Source: VRUE01 sp035997045 (GTDB lineage: Bacteria; Actinomycetota; Thermoleophilia; Solirubrobacterales; 70-9). From it: a stretch of 16,637 bases of DNA. Shown here one piece after another: positions 6,966-13,903 of the stretch. The stretch lies in the NCBI GenBank assembly GCA_035997045.1, contig DASYIY010000068.1, forward strand, positions 1 to 16,637, in the 5' to 3' direction. The notes under the pieces are model-generated. The model did not search any database and was not told where the DNA came from. It saw only the letters and a list, made by a program, of their open reading frames with translations. Made by a program: the position numbers and the translations under genes. Position 1 is the stretch's first letter; the number at the start of each line of letters is the position of its first letter.

Positions 6966-9900
6966 CTACCGGGCGGCTCGGGCCGCCGACGCCGATGGAG
7001 GCCTGACCTGCCAGTGGAATGCAACTGGGCTTGGGTCTGCCAGCCCGGTCGAGTCGACCGCTACCACCCTGAACACGTGCGCCCCCGGTGCCAAGTGGCG
7101 GTAGAGCCAAGGCGAGTTGCAGGCCTCGAAGGGCTTGCGGTCGATCGCGCAGCGAAAGCTCGTACCCTCTCCCGTTGCGGAGAATGCAAACCTGGCCAGC
7201 GTGCTGCGGGCCGGCCGGTGCGGATGCTTGTCCAGCTTGGTCGCCGGGGGGAACGCGGCCGCCGGCGGAAGCTGTTGCGCTATGGGCGCCCCGGTGCTCT
7301 GCTGGCCGCCGAGAGGCGCGGGCTCAGGTTCCCCTGGGCCTTCTTCTTCGCCCGGTTCTTCTTCAGGCGGTCCTTCGGAGTCGTAGGTCGCCTTGTATTT
7401 GGTCGTGGCGGGGCCGGCGACGATCGCGTGGCTGCGCGCACCGCCGTCTGACCAGCTGCTGAAAAGCGTGGTCGTTTCGTCGACGGTGGTGGTCGCCGGG
7501 GCGGAGAGTTCGAGGCCCCGGCCTTCGAGGGCGAGGATCGTGAAGGGGGCGGCTTTGGTCACCGTGGCGGCGCTCAGGGGGACGCCGGCCGGTTCCGATT
7601 CGAGCGTCAGCGAGATCGCCTTGAAGGTCAGCCTGGTCGTGTCTGAGGCGCCGCGGGCATCGGAGACGCGAAGCGCCACGGTGGTGCTCCCTGCGCTTGG
7701 GACCGGCACGGTCCTGGTCGCCGCGGAGGGGGCATCGAAGGAGCCGTCGTTGTTGAGGTCCCATTCGTATTGAGGCGTCTGGCCGGGGTCGGTGGAGGTC
7801 GATCCGTCGAGGTCTGCCTGCAGTTCGCCCCCCGGGCTCCAGTGCTCTGCCACTGTTAGATTGGCGTCGGGCGCCGAATAGCCGGCCTTGTACTTGCTCG
7901 TCGCAGGGCCGGCGGTGACCGTGTGAACGCGTTCGCCGCCGTCGGACCAGCCCTCGAAGACATAGGTGGTTTCGCCGACTTTCGCTGTCGAGGGCGCCGA
8001 GAGGGTAAATTTGGAGCCTTCGATCGCCGACACCGGGAACGGCGTGGCCTGGGTCAGCAGACCCGCGGTGAGGGTCAGGCCCGGCGGTTCGGATTCGATC
8101 TCGAGGGCGACCGCCTTCGGGTTGAGGTTGATCGATTTGCTCGCCTGAAGGCCCCGTGAGTCGGTCGCCGTGAGGGTCAGTTCGATGTGCGAGGGAAGGT
8201 CGTGATCGGGTGCGATCAGCGTGCCTTCGGCGACCGCGGGGAAGGCCTGCAGTGGGTGCGCGTGGCAGGCGGAGGGGCAGTGAAAGAGACGGGAGTTCCA
8301 GTCGAGGCTGGTCGAGGGCACGGTCCCGTCCTGTTCGTCGGAGGCGGTCCCAGCGAAGTGGATCGGCTGGCCGACCGTCCATTCGATGCTCGGGCTCGGT
8401 TCGCCGATCGATGGTTTCGGCGGCGTGTCCCCCGGATAGACGGTGACCCGGGCGACGCTGCTCGCGCCCTTGGTGTCTTTGACGCGCACCGCGACGACGT
8501 GGTTTTTGGAGTCGTTGAAAGTCTTGACCTTGGTCGCTTCTTTCCCCGGGCTGCTGAAGGTCCCGCTGCCGGTCAGGTCCCATTCGTAGCTCAGCGCTTC
8601 GCCGTCCGCGTCCGTGGACCCGGAGGCGTTGAGGTGCACTTCGAGCGGCGCCGGCCCCCATTCACGATCGACCGTGAGCCTGGCGACCGGCGGCTGGTTG
8701 CCCGACGAGTAGGTGATCTTGTGAATCGAGCCCGAGCTCGGCGTGTATTCCGCGCCTTCGAAGAGCACCGTGTAGTAGAGCGAGCCTTCCGGCCCTTCCT
8801 CGATGTCGACCCCGGGATAGCCGCCTTCGGTGAGGAAGGGCATCGTGGTCGACGGGTCGGGTCGCCCGTCCCCGCCAGGGAACATCACGTAGATGCAGCC
8901 GCGCACCGAGTCGGCGAAGAAGAGCGCTCCTTTGTAGGACGCCGGCAGCGACGAGCCCTGGTTGAAGGCGATCCCGGTGATCGCCGAGCCGTACTGATCG
9001 GGGCAAGAATCTTCCGGCGTCACAGGCACGCCGTGCTTGTAGGCGAAGAACGGCGGCGAGGTGGAGCCGGGTGCTTCGTAGAGCGCTTTGCACACGTTCA
9101 GCCCGAGGCCCGAGAAGGCAGGGTTCGGTTCCGTCCCCTCGTAGCACGGCCAGCCGGAGTTGTAGGCCACGTCGGGAACGGTGGAAAAGCGGTCGATCTC
9201 CTCATAGGTTCCCCAGCCGACGTTGTCGACGTAGACCTCATTGGTCAGTGAGTCGATCGCGAACCTGAACGGGTTGCGCATGCCGAGGGCGACGATCCGG
9301 CGCCGGTTCGGGTTGGAACTGGCGCCCATCGGGTTGTCGGGAAGGCCCGCCCCGGTTTCGGGGTCGATCCGGATGATCTTGCCGTCGAGGCTTTCCGTGT
9401 TCTGCGAGCGCAGCGAGCCGCCCTGCGCTGTCGGCGGTTTCAGCGCTTCGCCGACTTTCCCGGGCGGGTCCCCGCACTGGTTCTTCTGCGGCCAGCCGAA
9501 CTGACCGTAGTCGGCCGAGTTGAAGCTGGCGCCCTCGCCAGCGCTGGCAAAGAGGTCTCCTTCGGGCCCGAAGTTGAGGTCGCCGATCGAGTGCGAGGAA
9601 AACTGCTGACACCAATCTTCGACCAGAACTTTCTGGGCGGGAGCGGAGGCTTCGGGCGCTGCGTGACTGCCTTCGGCAGTGAGGCGGACGAGACGACCGC
9701 TGACCGGACAGGCGTCGACGTCGGCGCTTTCGGGCTTCGGACAGGGATCGCCTTCCGTCCCCGCCGTGCCCCACTTCGGCGCGGGCGCCGCTTCGCCAAG
9801 CAGGTGGTCGTAGGTGTAGAGGACGTAGACGTAGGGCTTTTCGGGGAAGTGCGGGTCCAGCGCCATGCCGAGGATGCCCCGGTCACCGTTGTCGTAGACC

Positions 9901-10175
9901 TGGGTGCGCAGGTCGGCGAAGAGGGTCGGACTGGCGTCCGCGAGGCCGTCGTAGGCAAGGATTCGGCCTTTTCGCTGGGCGACGAAGACCTCACCGTTCG
10001 GAGCAAAACGGATCGCCGTCGGTTCGTCCATGCCCGGGTGCCCGAGGCCTTCAAAGGGCGCTTTTGTGTCCTGGAAGCCAGCCGGCAACGTCACAGCGCC
10101 GGCGCCGCTCGCGCCCGATGCCGCCACGCCGGCGACAGCCAGCAGGCAGACAGCCAGCAGGCGCGCTTGCATCAT
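6966..10175 (-). CDS. Secreted PQQ-type glucose/sorbosone dehydrogenase with PKD and repeat modules
   Basis: A 1069-residue exported protein. Residues 1-27 form a signal peptide (hydrophobic LLAVCLLAVAGVAA, then Ala/Gly cleavage region). Residues about 35-490 are a glucose/sorbosone dehydrogenase beta-propeller, with the hallmarks NGDRGILGMALDPHF (96-110), GEGASFNSADYGQ and LGMRNPFRFAID (297-308). It probably oxidises sugars or aldoses outside the cell with PQQ (family knowledge). Then follow a PKD domain (about 495-580), a second Ig-like domain (587-685), an InlB-like repeat (691-766), a PKD domain (770-850), a second InlB-like repeat (856-931), a Glu/Pro linker (932-955) and a C-terminal domain (FRCAIDRKPFEACNSP ... 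VVAVDSTG) common in actinobacterial surface proteins. ATGATG gives two start choices, 10175 or 10172; the frame upstream is open but would overlap clpS. Confidence 0.9.
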   Translation of the reverse strand: MMQARLLAVCLLAVAGVAASGASGAGAVTLPAGFQDTKAPFEGLGHPGMDEPTAIRFAPNGEVFVAQRKGRILAYDGLADASPTLFADLRTQVYDNGDRGILGMALDPHFPEKPYVYVLYTYDHLLGEAAPAPKWGTAGTEGDPCPKPESADVDACPVSGRLVRLTAEGSHAAPEASAPAQKVLVEDWCQQFSSHSIGDLNFGPEGDLFASAGEGASFNSADYGQFGWPQKNQCGDPPGKVGEALKPPTAQGGSLRSQNTESLDGKIIRIDPETGAGLPDNPMGASSNPNRRRIVALGMRNPFRFAIDSLTNEVYVDNVGWGTYEEIDRFSTVPDVAYNSGWPCYEGTEPNPAFSGLGLNVCKALYEAPGSTSPPFFAYKHGVPVTPEDSCPDQYGSAITGIAFNQGSSLPASYKGALFFADSVRGCIYVMFPGGDGRPDPSTTMPFLTEGGYPGVDIEEGPEGSLYYTVLFEGAEYTPSSGSIHKITYSSGNQPPVARLTVDREWGPAPLEVHLNASGSTDADGEALSYEWDLTGSGTFSSPGKEATKVKTFNDSKNHVVAVRVKDTKGASSVARVTVYPGDTPPKPSIGEPSPSIEWTVGQPIHFAGTASDEQDGTVPSTSLDWNSRLFHCPSACHAHPLQAFPAVAEGTLIAPDHDLPSHIELTLTATDSRGLQASKSINLNPKAVALEIESEPPGLTLTAGLLTQATPFPVSAIEGSKFTLSAPSTAKVGETTYVFEGWSDGGERVHTVTAGPATSKYKAGYSAPDANLTVAEHWSPGGELQADLDGSTSTDPGQTPQYEWDLNNDGSFDAPSAATRTVPVPSAGSTTVALRVSDARGASDTTRLTFKAISLTLESEPAGVPLSAATVTKAAPFTILALEGRGLELSAPATTTVDETTTLFSSWSDGGARSHAIVAGPATTKYKATYDSEGPPEEEPGEEEGPGEPEPAPLGGQQSTGAPIAQQLPPAAAFPPATKLDKHPHRPARSTLARFAFSATGEGTSFRCAIDRKPFEACNSPWLYRHLAPGAHVFRVVAVDSTGLADPSPVAFHWQVRPPSASAARAAR
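7383..7610 (-). repeat. Protein repeat B (InlB B-like, 76 aa) in the sugar dehydrogenase
   Basis: Encodes residues 856-931, including SEPAG, LELSAPATTT, SSWSDGGAR and AGPATTKYKATY. It is the second copy of repeat A, separated from it by one PKD domain, so the unit duplicated was probably repeat plus PKD. Confidence 0.8.
7878..8105 (-). repeat. Protein repeat A (InlB B-like, 76 aa) in the sugar dehydrogenase
   Basis: Encodes residues 691-766, including SEPPG, EGSKFTLSAP, FEGWSDGGER and AGPATSKYKAGY. By my count it matches repeat B at 42 of 76 positions without gaps. The pattern is that of divergent InlB B-repeats (FxxWSDGG...YKAxY). Confidence 0.8.
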
Positions 10176-10333
10176 GGCCCGGGGACGATGCCCGCGGACC
10201 CTCGCTATCGATCTCTGGCCGGGTGTCACCGGAAAAGACAACGTTCTTGGCGACGCTGCCCTTCTTCGTGACCTCGTCGGTGGGCTTGACCCGCTCGCGA
10301 GTGTCCGGGTCGCCCTGGCGCGCAACGCCAAGC

Positions 10334-10624
10334 TCATGAGCGCTCGAGCGGCGCCATTGTCAGACCGGCCGCCTCGAGCTGCTGCCAGTAGTGCTCGGCC
10401 GGCTCGCGCTGGCCCGACCAGACGATCGCCTGGCCCTTGCTGTCGATGCTCTCGGCAAACCTGTGGCCCTGGTCCAGGGTGACGCCGGGCAGGACGCGGG
10501 CCAGTGTCTCGGCGACGTGGTCGAAGGTGTTGTGATTGTCGTTGCGGACGATCACGCGCCAGTCCCCGCCCAGGCCCGATCCCGGCCCTCCAGTGCGTGG
10601 CCTCTCCACGGTCGTCGTCGACAT
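10334..10624 (-). CDS. clpS: ClpS-like ATP-dependent protease adaptor
   Basis: Adaptor that in other bacteria presents N-degron substrates to ClpA/ClpC. It has 96 residues, a disordered Gly/Pro N-terminal tail (1-20) and a ClpS core (22-94): VIVRNDNHNTFDHVAETL (24-41), the helix DQGHRFAESI, KGQAIVWSG (63-71) and AEHYWQQLEAAGLT. By eye alignment, the residues that hold the substrate alpha-amino group in Caulobacter ClpS (Asn, Asp, His) appear as N28, N30 and D61, so two of three differ. It may therefore read a different signal. CATAAT sits 8 nt before the ATG, a near-leaderless arrangement. It is separated from the downstream sugar dehydrogenase gene by 158 nt and is divergent from a small HTH gene. 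Confidence 0.85.
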   Translation of the reverse strand: MSTTTVERPRTGGPGSGLGGDWRVIVRNDNHNTFDHVAETLARVLPGVTLDQGHRFAESIDSKGQAIVWSGQREPAEHYWQQLEAAGLTMAPLERS

Positions 10625-10628
10625 CGCT

Positions 10629-10641
10629 CCGCATTATGCGG
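10629..10641. promoter_or_regulatory. 13-bp palindrome on the clpS promoter
   Basis: CCGCAT-T-ATGCGG is a perfect inverted repeat centred on the clpS -10. Position and symmetry suggest a repressor site; no regulator can be named. Confidence 0.35.
10633..10638 (-). promoter_or_regulatory. -10 box of clpS
   Basis: CATAAT on the minus strand, 8 nt before the clpS ATG, implies a leader of 0-2 nt. It lies inside the palindrome CCGCAT-T-ATGCGG at 10629-10641. Confidence 0.5.
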
Positions 10642-10701
10642 AAGTTCTGCCCAGCCGTCAGGTCATCGCCTTACAACTGCCGATTCGGTCAATAGTCCAC
10701 T

Positions 10702-10720
10702 TAACTACTCAAATTAGTTA
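10702..10720. promoter_or_regulatory. TAACTA-N7-TAGTTA inverted repeat upstream of the HTH gene
   Basis: Six-base arms separated by 7 nt, in an AT-rich patch within the divergent clpS/HTH region. It ends 7 nt before the -10 TAGACT (10728-10733). It is placed to be an operator, perhaps for the small HTH protein itself. Confidence 0.4.
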
Positions 10721-10727
10721 TCTGCCC

Positions 10728-10733
10728 TAGACT
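10728..10733 (+). promoter_or_regulatory. -10 box of the HTH regulator gene
   Basis: TAGACT predicts a start near 10740 and a leader of about 36 nt. The leader contains GGAG at 10760-10763, a rather distant Shine-Dalgarno (12 nt from the ATG). Confidence 0.4.
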
Positions 10734-10775
10734 TTGGCCAGAACCCCGTAAACCACTCTGGAGAACCGGATCGCG

Positions 10776-11048
10776 ATGGCTCCGCGTCCAATTTCGATCG
10801 ATCAGCGCCTGGCCAAGGCCCTGTCCAGCCCGTTGCGAGCACGAGCGCTGACCTTGATCGCCGAAGGCACCGCCAGTCCCAAGGCGATCGCCGGCGAGCT
10901 CGATCTCGACGTTCGCGGCGTCGCCTACCACGTCCGGGTGCTGCGCGAGCTGGGCTGTATCGAGCTGGCCGAAACGAAGCAGCGCCGCGGCGCGATCGAA
11001 CATATCTACCGTGTCGTCGACCGGGCGCTGGAGAAGGAGAAGGACTAG
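10776..11048 (+). CDS. ArsR-like winged-helix transcriptional regulator, 90 aa
   Basis: A minimal winged-helix DNA-binding protein. The helices RLAKALSSPLRARALTLIAEG (11-31) and SPKAIAGELDLDVRGVAYHVRVLRELGCIEL (33-63) give the HTH with recognition helix around 46-57. The wing is ETKQRRGAIEHIYRVV (65-80), and a short basic-acidic tail follows. It resembles the ArsR/HTH_20 type that senses ligands or acts by simple repression. No metal-binding Cys are present (one Cys, C60), so metal sensing is unlikely. It is divergent from clpS and its stop overlaps that of the facing gene by CTAG. The target is unknown; autoregulation through the inverted repeat at 10702-10720 is an inference. Confidence 0.85.
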   Translation: MAPRPISIDQRLAKALSSPLRARALTLIAEGTASPKAIAGELDLDVRGVAYHVRVLRELGCIELAETKQRRGAIEHIYRVVDRALEKEKD

Positions 11049-11740
11049 AAGGGACTGGGAACGCGCACGACGACGTCATCGACGCTCGCCTGCGCCCCTT
11101 TTGCGCTCTTGGCCGAGCCGACCGAGAAGCCCGAGGCCCGGCCGGTGAGGTCACCGGCACCTTCGTCGGTAGCTTCGGCGACGAGCTTGCCGCCGATGAA
11201 GGCGAGCAGCTGGCAATTGCCGCGCGCATCGCCCGAGGTCACGTTGAGGGCCTGCAGCCGCAGCTGGTTGGCTTTATCGGCGCCGCCGATACCAGCGAGG
11301 TTCTTCTCGATCGCGAGATATTCGACCGTGCCGTCGGCGAGCACCTTGCGAACCTGCGCCTTGCGCTGCAGCGGATAGACCGCGAGCTGGTAGCGAGCAC
11401 CGCCGCCGGCGCGCAGGTCGACGGACAGGTAGGCCGAGCGCTGTATCGGCTTCGGGGTCTTGCTGAGCAGGGTCTCGGTGGCGGCTATCTCGAGGTCGCG
11501 GCCCAGCACCGGGGTACGGTAGGAGCACTCCTTGGTTTCCTTGCCGACGACGATCAGGAAGGCACCGTCAGAGCCACTGCGCCCGCAGCGCTTGCCGGAG
11601 AGCTTGACCACCTGAGCAAGCTGGCTCTTCGATTCCATGCTGTTGCGGTAAATGCCGATCAGGGCCGCGCCGGCACCGGAGGCAAAGGCCAGGGCGCCGG
11701 CGAACAGCAGGGCAAAAACGGCTGTGCGCAGCAATCTCAT
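11045..11740 (-). CDS. Exported protein with LamG/concanavalin-like C-terminus
   Basis: A 231-residue protein not assigned to a named family. The N-terminus MRLLRTAVFALLFAGALAFASGAGA is a signal peptide or membrane anchor. The C-terminal part (about 105-228: AYLSVDLRAGGGARYQLAVY ... NQLRLQALNV ... LLAFIGGKLVAEATDE ... GRASGFSVGS ... ASVDDVVVR) follows the strand pattern of LamG/DUF1080-like beta-sandwich domains. In such domains a Gly-Lys-Leu turn precedes an exposed strand and a final VDDVVV strand closes the fold. Cys 52 and 72 could form a disulfide. The start at 11740 is favoured over upstream in-frame ATGs because it gives the signal peptide and has TAGGCT 7 nt before it. The 3' end overlaps the HTH gene by 4 bp. 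Confidence 0.75.
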   Translation of the reverse strand: MRLLRTAVFALLFAGALAFASGAGAALIGIYRNSMESKSQLAQVVKLSGKRCGRSGSDGAFLIVVGKETKECSYRTPVLGRDLEIAATETLLSKTPKPIQRSAYLSVDLRAGGGARYQLAVYPLQRKAQVRKVLADGTVEYLAIEKNLAGIGGADKANQLRLQALNVTSGDARGNCQLLAFIGGKLVAEATDEGAGDLTGRASGFSVGSAKSAKGAQASVDDVVVRVPSPF

Positions 11741-11747
11741 CGCTCGC

Positions 11748-11753
11748 AGCCTA
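11748..11753 (-). promoter_or_regulatory. -10 box of the exported LamG-like gene, leaderless arrangement
   Basis: TAGGCT on the minus strand, with 7 nt to the ATG at 11740. There is no Shine-Dalgarno between them. Confidence 0.45.
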
Positions 11754-11819
11754 AACACAGCCCAGGGGGAAAGCTGCGGCCCAGATGCGCATGAACGACG
11801 GATTTCGAGCCAAGCCAAA

Positions 11820-11825
11820 TATCAT
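11820..11825 (+). promoter_or_regulatory. -10 box of ecm, leaderless arrangement
   Basis: TATCAT with 7 nt to the GTG at 11833. It supports the GTG start over the in-frame ATGs at 11785 and 11791, which would lie upstream of this promoter. Confidence 0.55.
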
Positions 11826-11832
11826 TGGTCGC

Positions 11833-13827
11833 GTGAGCGAGCACCGACTTCCCGAGCGCGACCGCCCCTGGGTGATGCGCACCTACGCCGGGCACTCCGA
11901 CGCCAAGCGCTCGAACGAGCTCTACCGCGGCAACCTCGCCAAGGGCCAGACCGGCCTCTCCGTCGCCTTCGATCTGCCGACCCAGACCGGCTACGACCCC
12001 GACCACGTCCTCGCCCGCGGCGAGGTCGGCAAGGTCGGCGTCTCGATCGCTCACAAGGGCGACATGCATCAGCTGCTCGACGGGATCCCGCTCGACGAGA
12101 TGAACACTTCGATGACGATCAACGCGACCGCGGCCTGGCTACTCGGCCTCTACGTCACCGTCGCCGAGGAGAACGGCGTCGAGCGCGCACAGCTCAAAGG
12201 CACGACCCAGAACGACATCATCAAGGAGTACCTCTCGCGCGGCACCTACGCCTTCCCCCCCGAGCCCTCGATGCGACTGATCGCCGACATGGTCGCCTTC
12301 AGCGTCAACGAGGTGCCGAGCTGGAACCCGACCAACATCTGCAGCTACCACCTGCAGGAGGCCGGGGCCACGCCGGTGCAGGAGATCGCCTACGCGCTCT
12401 CCACCGGGATCGCCGTGCTCGACGAGGTCAAGGCCCGCGGCCAGGTCGCCGAGGCCGACTTCCCCACCGTCTTCGGCCGCATCTCCTTCTTCGTCAACGC
12501 CGGCATCCGCCTGGTCGAGGAGATCGCCAAGCTGCGCGCGATGGGCCGGCTCTGGAACGAGATCGGCCGCCAGCGCTACGGCGTCACCGATGAGAAAATG
12601 CTGCGCTTCCGCTACGGCGTCCAGGTCAACTCGCTCGGCCTGACCGAGGCCCAGCCGGAGAACAACATCCAGCGGATCGTGGTCGAGGCGCTGGCGGTGA
12701 CGCTGAGCCGCGACGCCCGCGCCCGCGCCCTGCAACTACCCGCCTGGAACGAGGCGATGGGGCTCCCCCGCCCCTGGGATCAGCAGTGGAGCCTGCGGAT
12801 CCAGCAGGTACTGGCCAACGAGACCGACCTGCTCGAGTACCCCGACATCTTCGAGGGCTCGGTGGTGATGGATGGCTTGGTCGAGGAGCTCTGCGAGGGT
12901 GCCCGCGCCGAGATGGCGGTGGTCGAGGAGCACGGCGGCGCGGTCAAAGCCGTCCCCTACATGAAGTCCCGCCTGGTCGAGTCCCACCGCGAACGGGTGG
13001 CTCGGATCGAGGCCGGCGAGCAGAAAGTCGTCGGCCAGAACAGCTTCACCGAGAGCGAGGACTCACCGCTGACCGCCGGCGCCGACGGCGGCATCCTCAC
13101 CCCCGATCCCGAGGTCGAGCGCGAACGGGTCGAGGCGCTGGAGAAGTGGAAGGCCGAACGCGACGAGGACGCCGCGCAGGCGGCGCTGGCGGAGCTCGGT
13201 CGGGTCGCCGGCGACGACGGCCAGAACATCATGCCGGCGACGATCGCCGCCGCCAAGGCGGGCGCCACGACCGGCGAGTGGGCCGAGGTGCTGCGCGAGG
13301 CTTTCGGCGCTTACCGGGGCCCGACCGGCGTCAGCGGCGCCGCGCCGGCCGCCGATCGCGAGCAGCTGGAGGCGATCCGCGCCAAGGTCGACGAGGTCTC
13401 CGGGCAGATCGGCCACCGGATCAAGATCCTGGTCGGCAAGCCCGGCCTCGACGGTCACTCCAACGGCTCCGAGCAGATCGCCCTGCGCGCCCGCGACGCG
13501 GGCATGGAGGTGATCTACCAAGGCATCCGCCTCACCCCCGAGGAGATCGCCGAGTCGGCCCTGCAGGAGGACGTCGACGTGGTCGGCCTCTCGATCCTTT
13601 CCGGCTCCCACCTCGAGCTGATTCCCGAGGTCGTGCGGCTACTCGAGGCGGAGGAAGTCAAGGTGCCCGTTGTAGTCGGCGGGATCATCCCTGTGGCCGA
13701 CGCCGAGCGGCTGCGGGCCGCGGGCGTCGACGGCGTCTACACGCCGAAGGACTTCGACATCAACAAGATCATGAGCGAGATCGTCGATTTGGTCGCCCGT
13801 TGCGCCAAAGCACCGGCCGCCGCCTGA
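11833..13827 (+). CDS. ecm: Ethylmalonyl-CoA mutase (MeaA type), adenosylcobalamin-dependent
   Basis: Rearranges (2R)-ethylmalonyl-CoA to (2S)-methylsuccinyl-CoA with coenzyme B12, the EMC step after CCR. The 664-residue single-chain protein has a catalytic barrel domain (about 10-510) and a C-terminal B12-binding domain (about 525-655). The N-terminus RPWVMRTYAGHSDAKRSNEL and LAKGQTGLSVAFDLPTQTGY are characteristic of the MeaA/Ecm group. NPTNICSYHLQEAGATPVQE and GVQVNSLGLTEAQPENN follow. The base-off cobalamin motif D-x-H-x-x-G is D540-G-H542-S-N-G545. I recall close similarity to Streptomyces MeaA throughout. GTG 11833 is chosen over ATG 11785 because TATCAT lies 7 nt upstream and the family begins near this point. 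It is divergent from an exported protein and followed by a Cys-rich protein. Confidence 0.95.
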   Translation: MSEHRLPERDRPWVMRTYAGHSDAKRSNELYRGNLAKGQTGLSVAFDLPTQTGYDPDHVLARGEVGKVGVSIAHKGDMHQLLDGIPLDEMNTSMTINATAAWLLGLYVTVAEENGVERAQLKGTTQNDIIKEYLSRGTYAFPPEPSMRLIADMVAFSVNEVPSWNPTNICSYHLQEAGATPVQEIAYALSTGIAVLDEVKARGQVAEADFPTVFGRISFFVNAGIRLVEEIAKLRAMGRLWNEIGRQRYGVTDEKMLRFRYGVQVNSLGLTEAQPENNIQRIVVEALAVTLSRDARARALQLPAWNEAMGLPRPWDQQWSLRIQQVLANETDLLEYPDIFEGSVVMDGLVEELCEGARAEMAVVEEHGGAVKAVPYMKSRLVESHRERVARIEAGEQKVVGQNSFTESEDSPLTAGADGGILTPDPEVERERVEALEKWKAERDEDAAQAALAELGRVAGDDGQNIMPATIAAAKAGATTGEWAEVLREAFGAYRGPTGVSGAAPAADREQLEAIRAKVDEVSGQIGHRIKILVGKPGLDGHSNGSEQIALRARDAGMEVIYQGIRLTPEEIAESALQEDVDVVGLSILSGSHLELIPEVVRLLEAEEVKVPVVVGGIIPVADAERLRAAGVDGVYTPKDFDINKIMSEIVDLVARCAKAPAAA

Positions 13828-13854
13828 TCGCCTTCGTCGCCAGATCGCACAACT

Positions 13855-13868
13855 TGGCCGATCGGCCA
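13855..13868. promoter_or_regulatory. 14-bp perfect palindrome between ecm and the next gene
   Basis: TGGCCGATCGGCCA has no loop, so as RNA it would need to open in the middle. It lies 27 nt after the ecm stop and 23 nt before the next -10 box, so it could be an operator or part of an ecm terminator. Confidence 0.3.
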
Positions 13869-13891
13869 TAGCGCCGAAGCGATGGACCCGC

Positions 13892-13897
13892 GACAAT
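13892..13897 (+). promoter_or_regulatory. -10 box of the Cys-rich protein gene, leaderless arrangement
   Basis: GACAAT ends 6 nt before the ATG at 13904, the exact spacing seen for ygfZ. GGAG follows it but is too close to the ATG (2 nt) to act as a Shine-Dalgarno. Confidence 0.45.
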
Positions 13898-13903
13898 GGA
13901 GCG

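Noticed and set aside
8187..9251. 354-codon + strand frame inside the sugar dehydrogenase gene
   Set aside because: Antisense to well-recognised GSDH and PKD coding sequence; Arg/Gly/Val/Asp-biased translation with no domain.
10176..10634. N-terminal extension of the sugar dehydrogenase frame
   Set aside because: The extension overlaps clpS in another frame and would bury the signal peptide; the ATGATG at 10175-10170 fits an exported protein.
11785..11832. Earlier ATG start for ecm (16 extra residues)
   Set aside because: The extra residues are not in the family as I recall it, and the TATCAT promoter lies between these ATGs and the GTG at 11833.
12786..13871. 361-codon + strand frame inside ecm
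   Set aside because: Same-strand frameshifted shadow of the B12 mutase, extremely Arg/Gly-rich.
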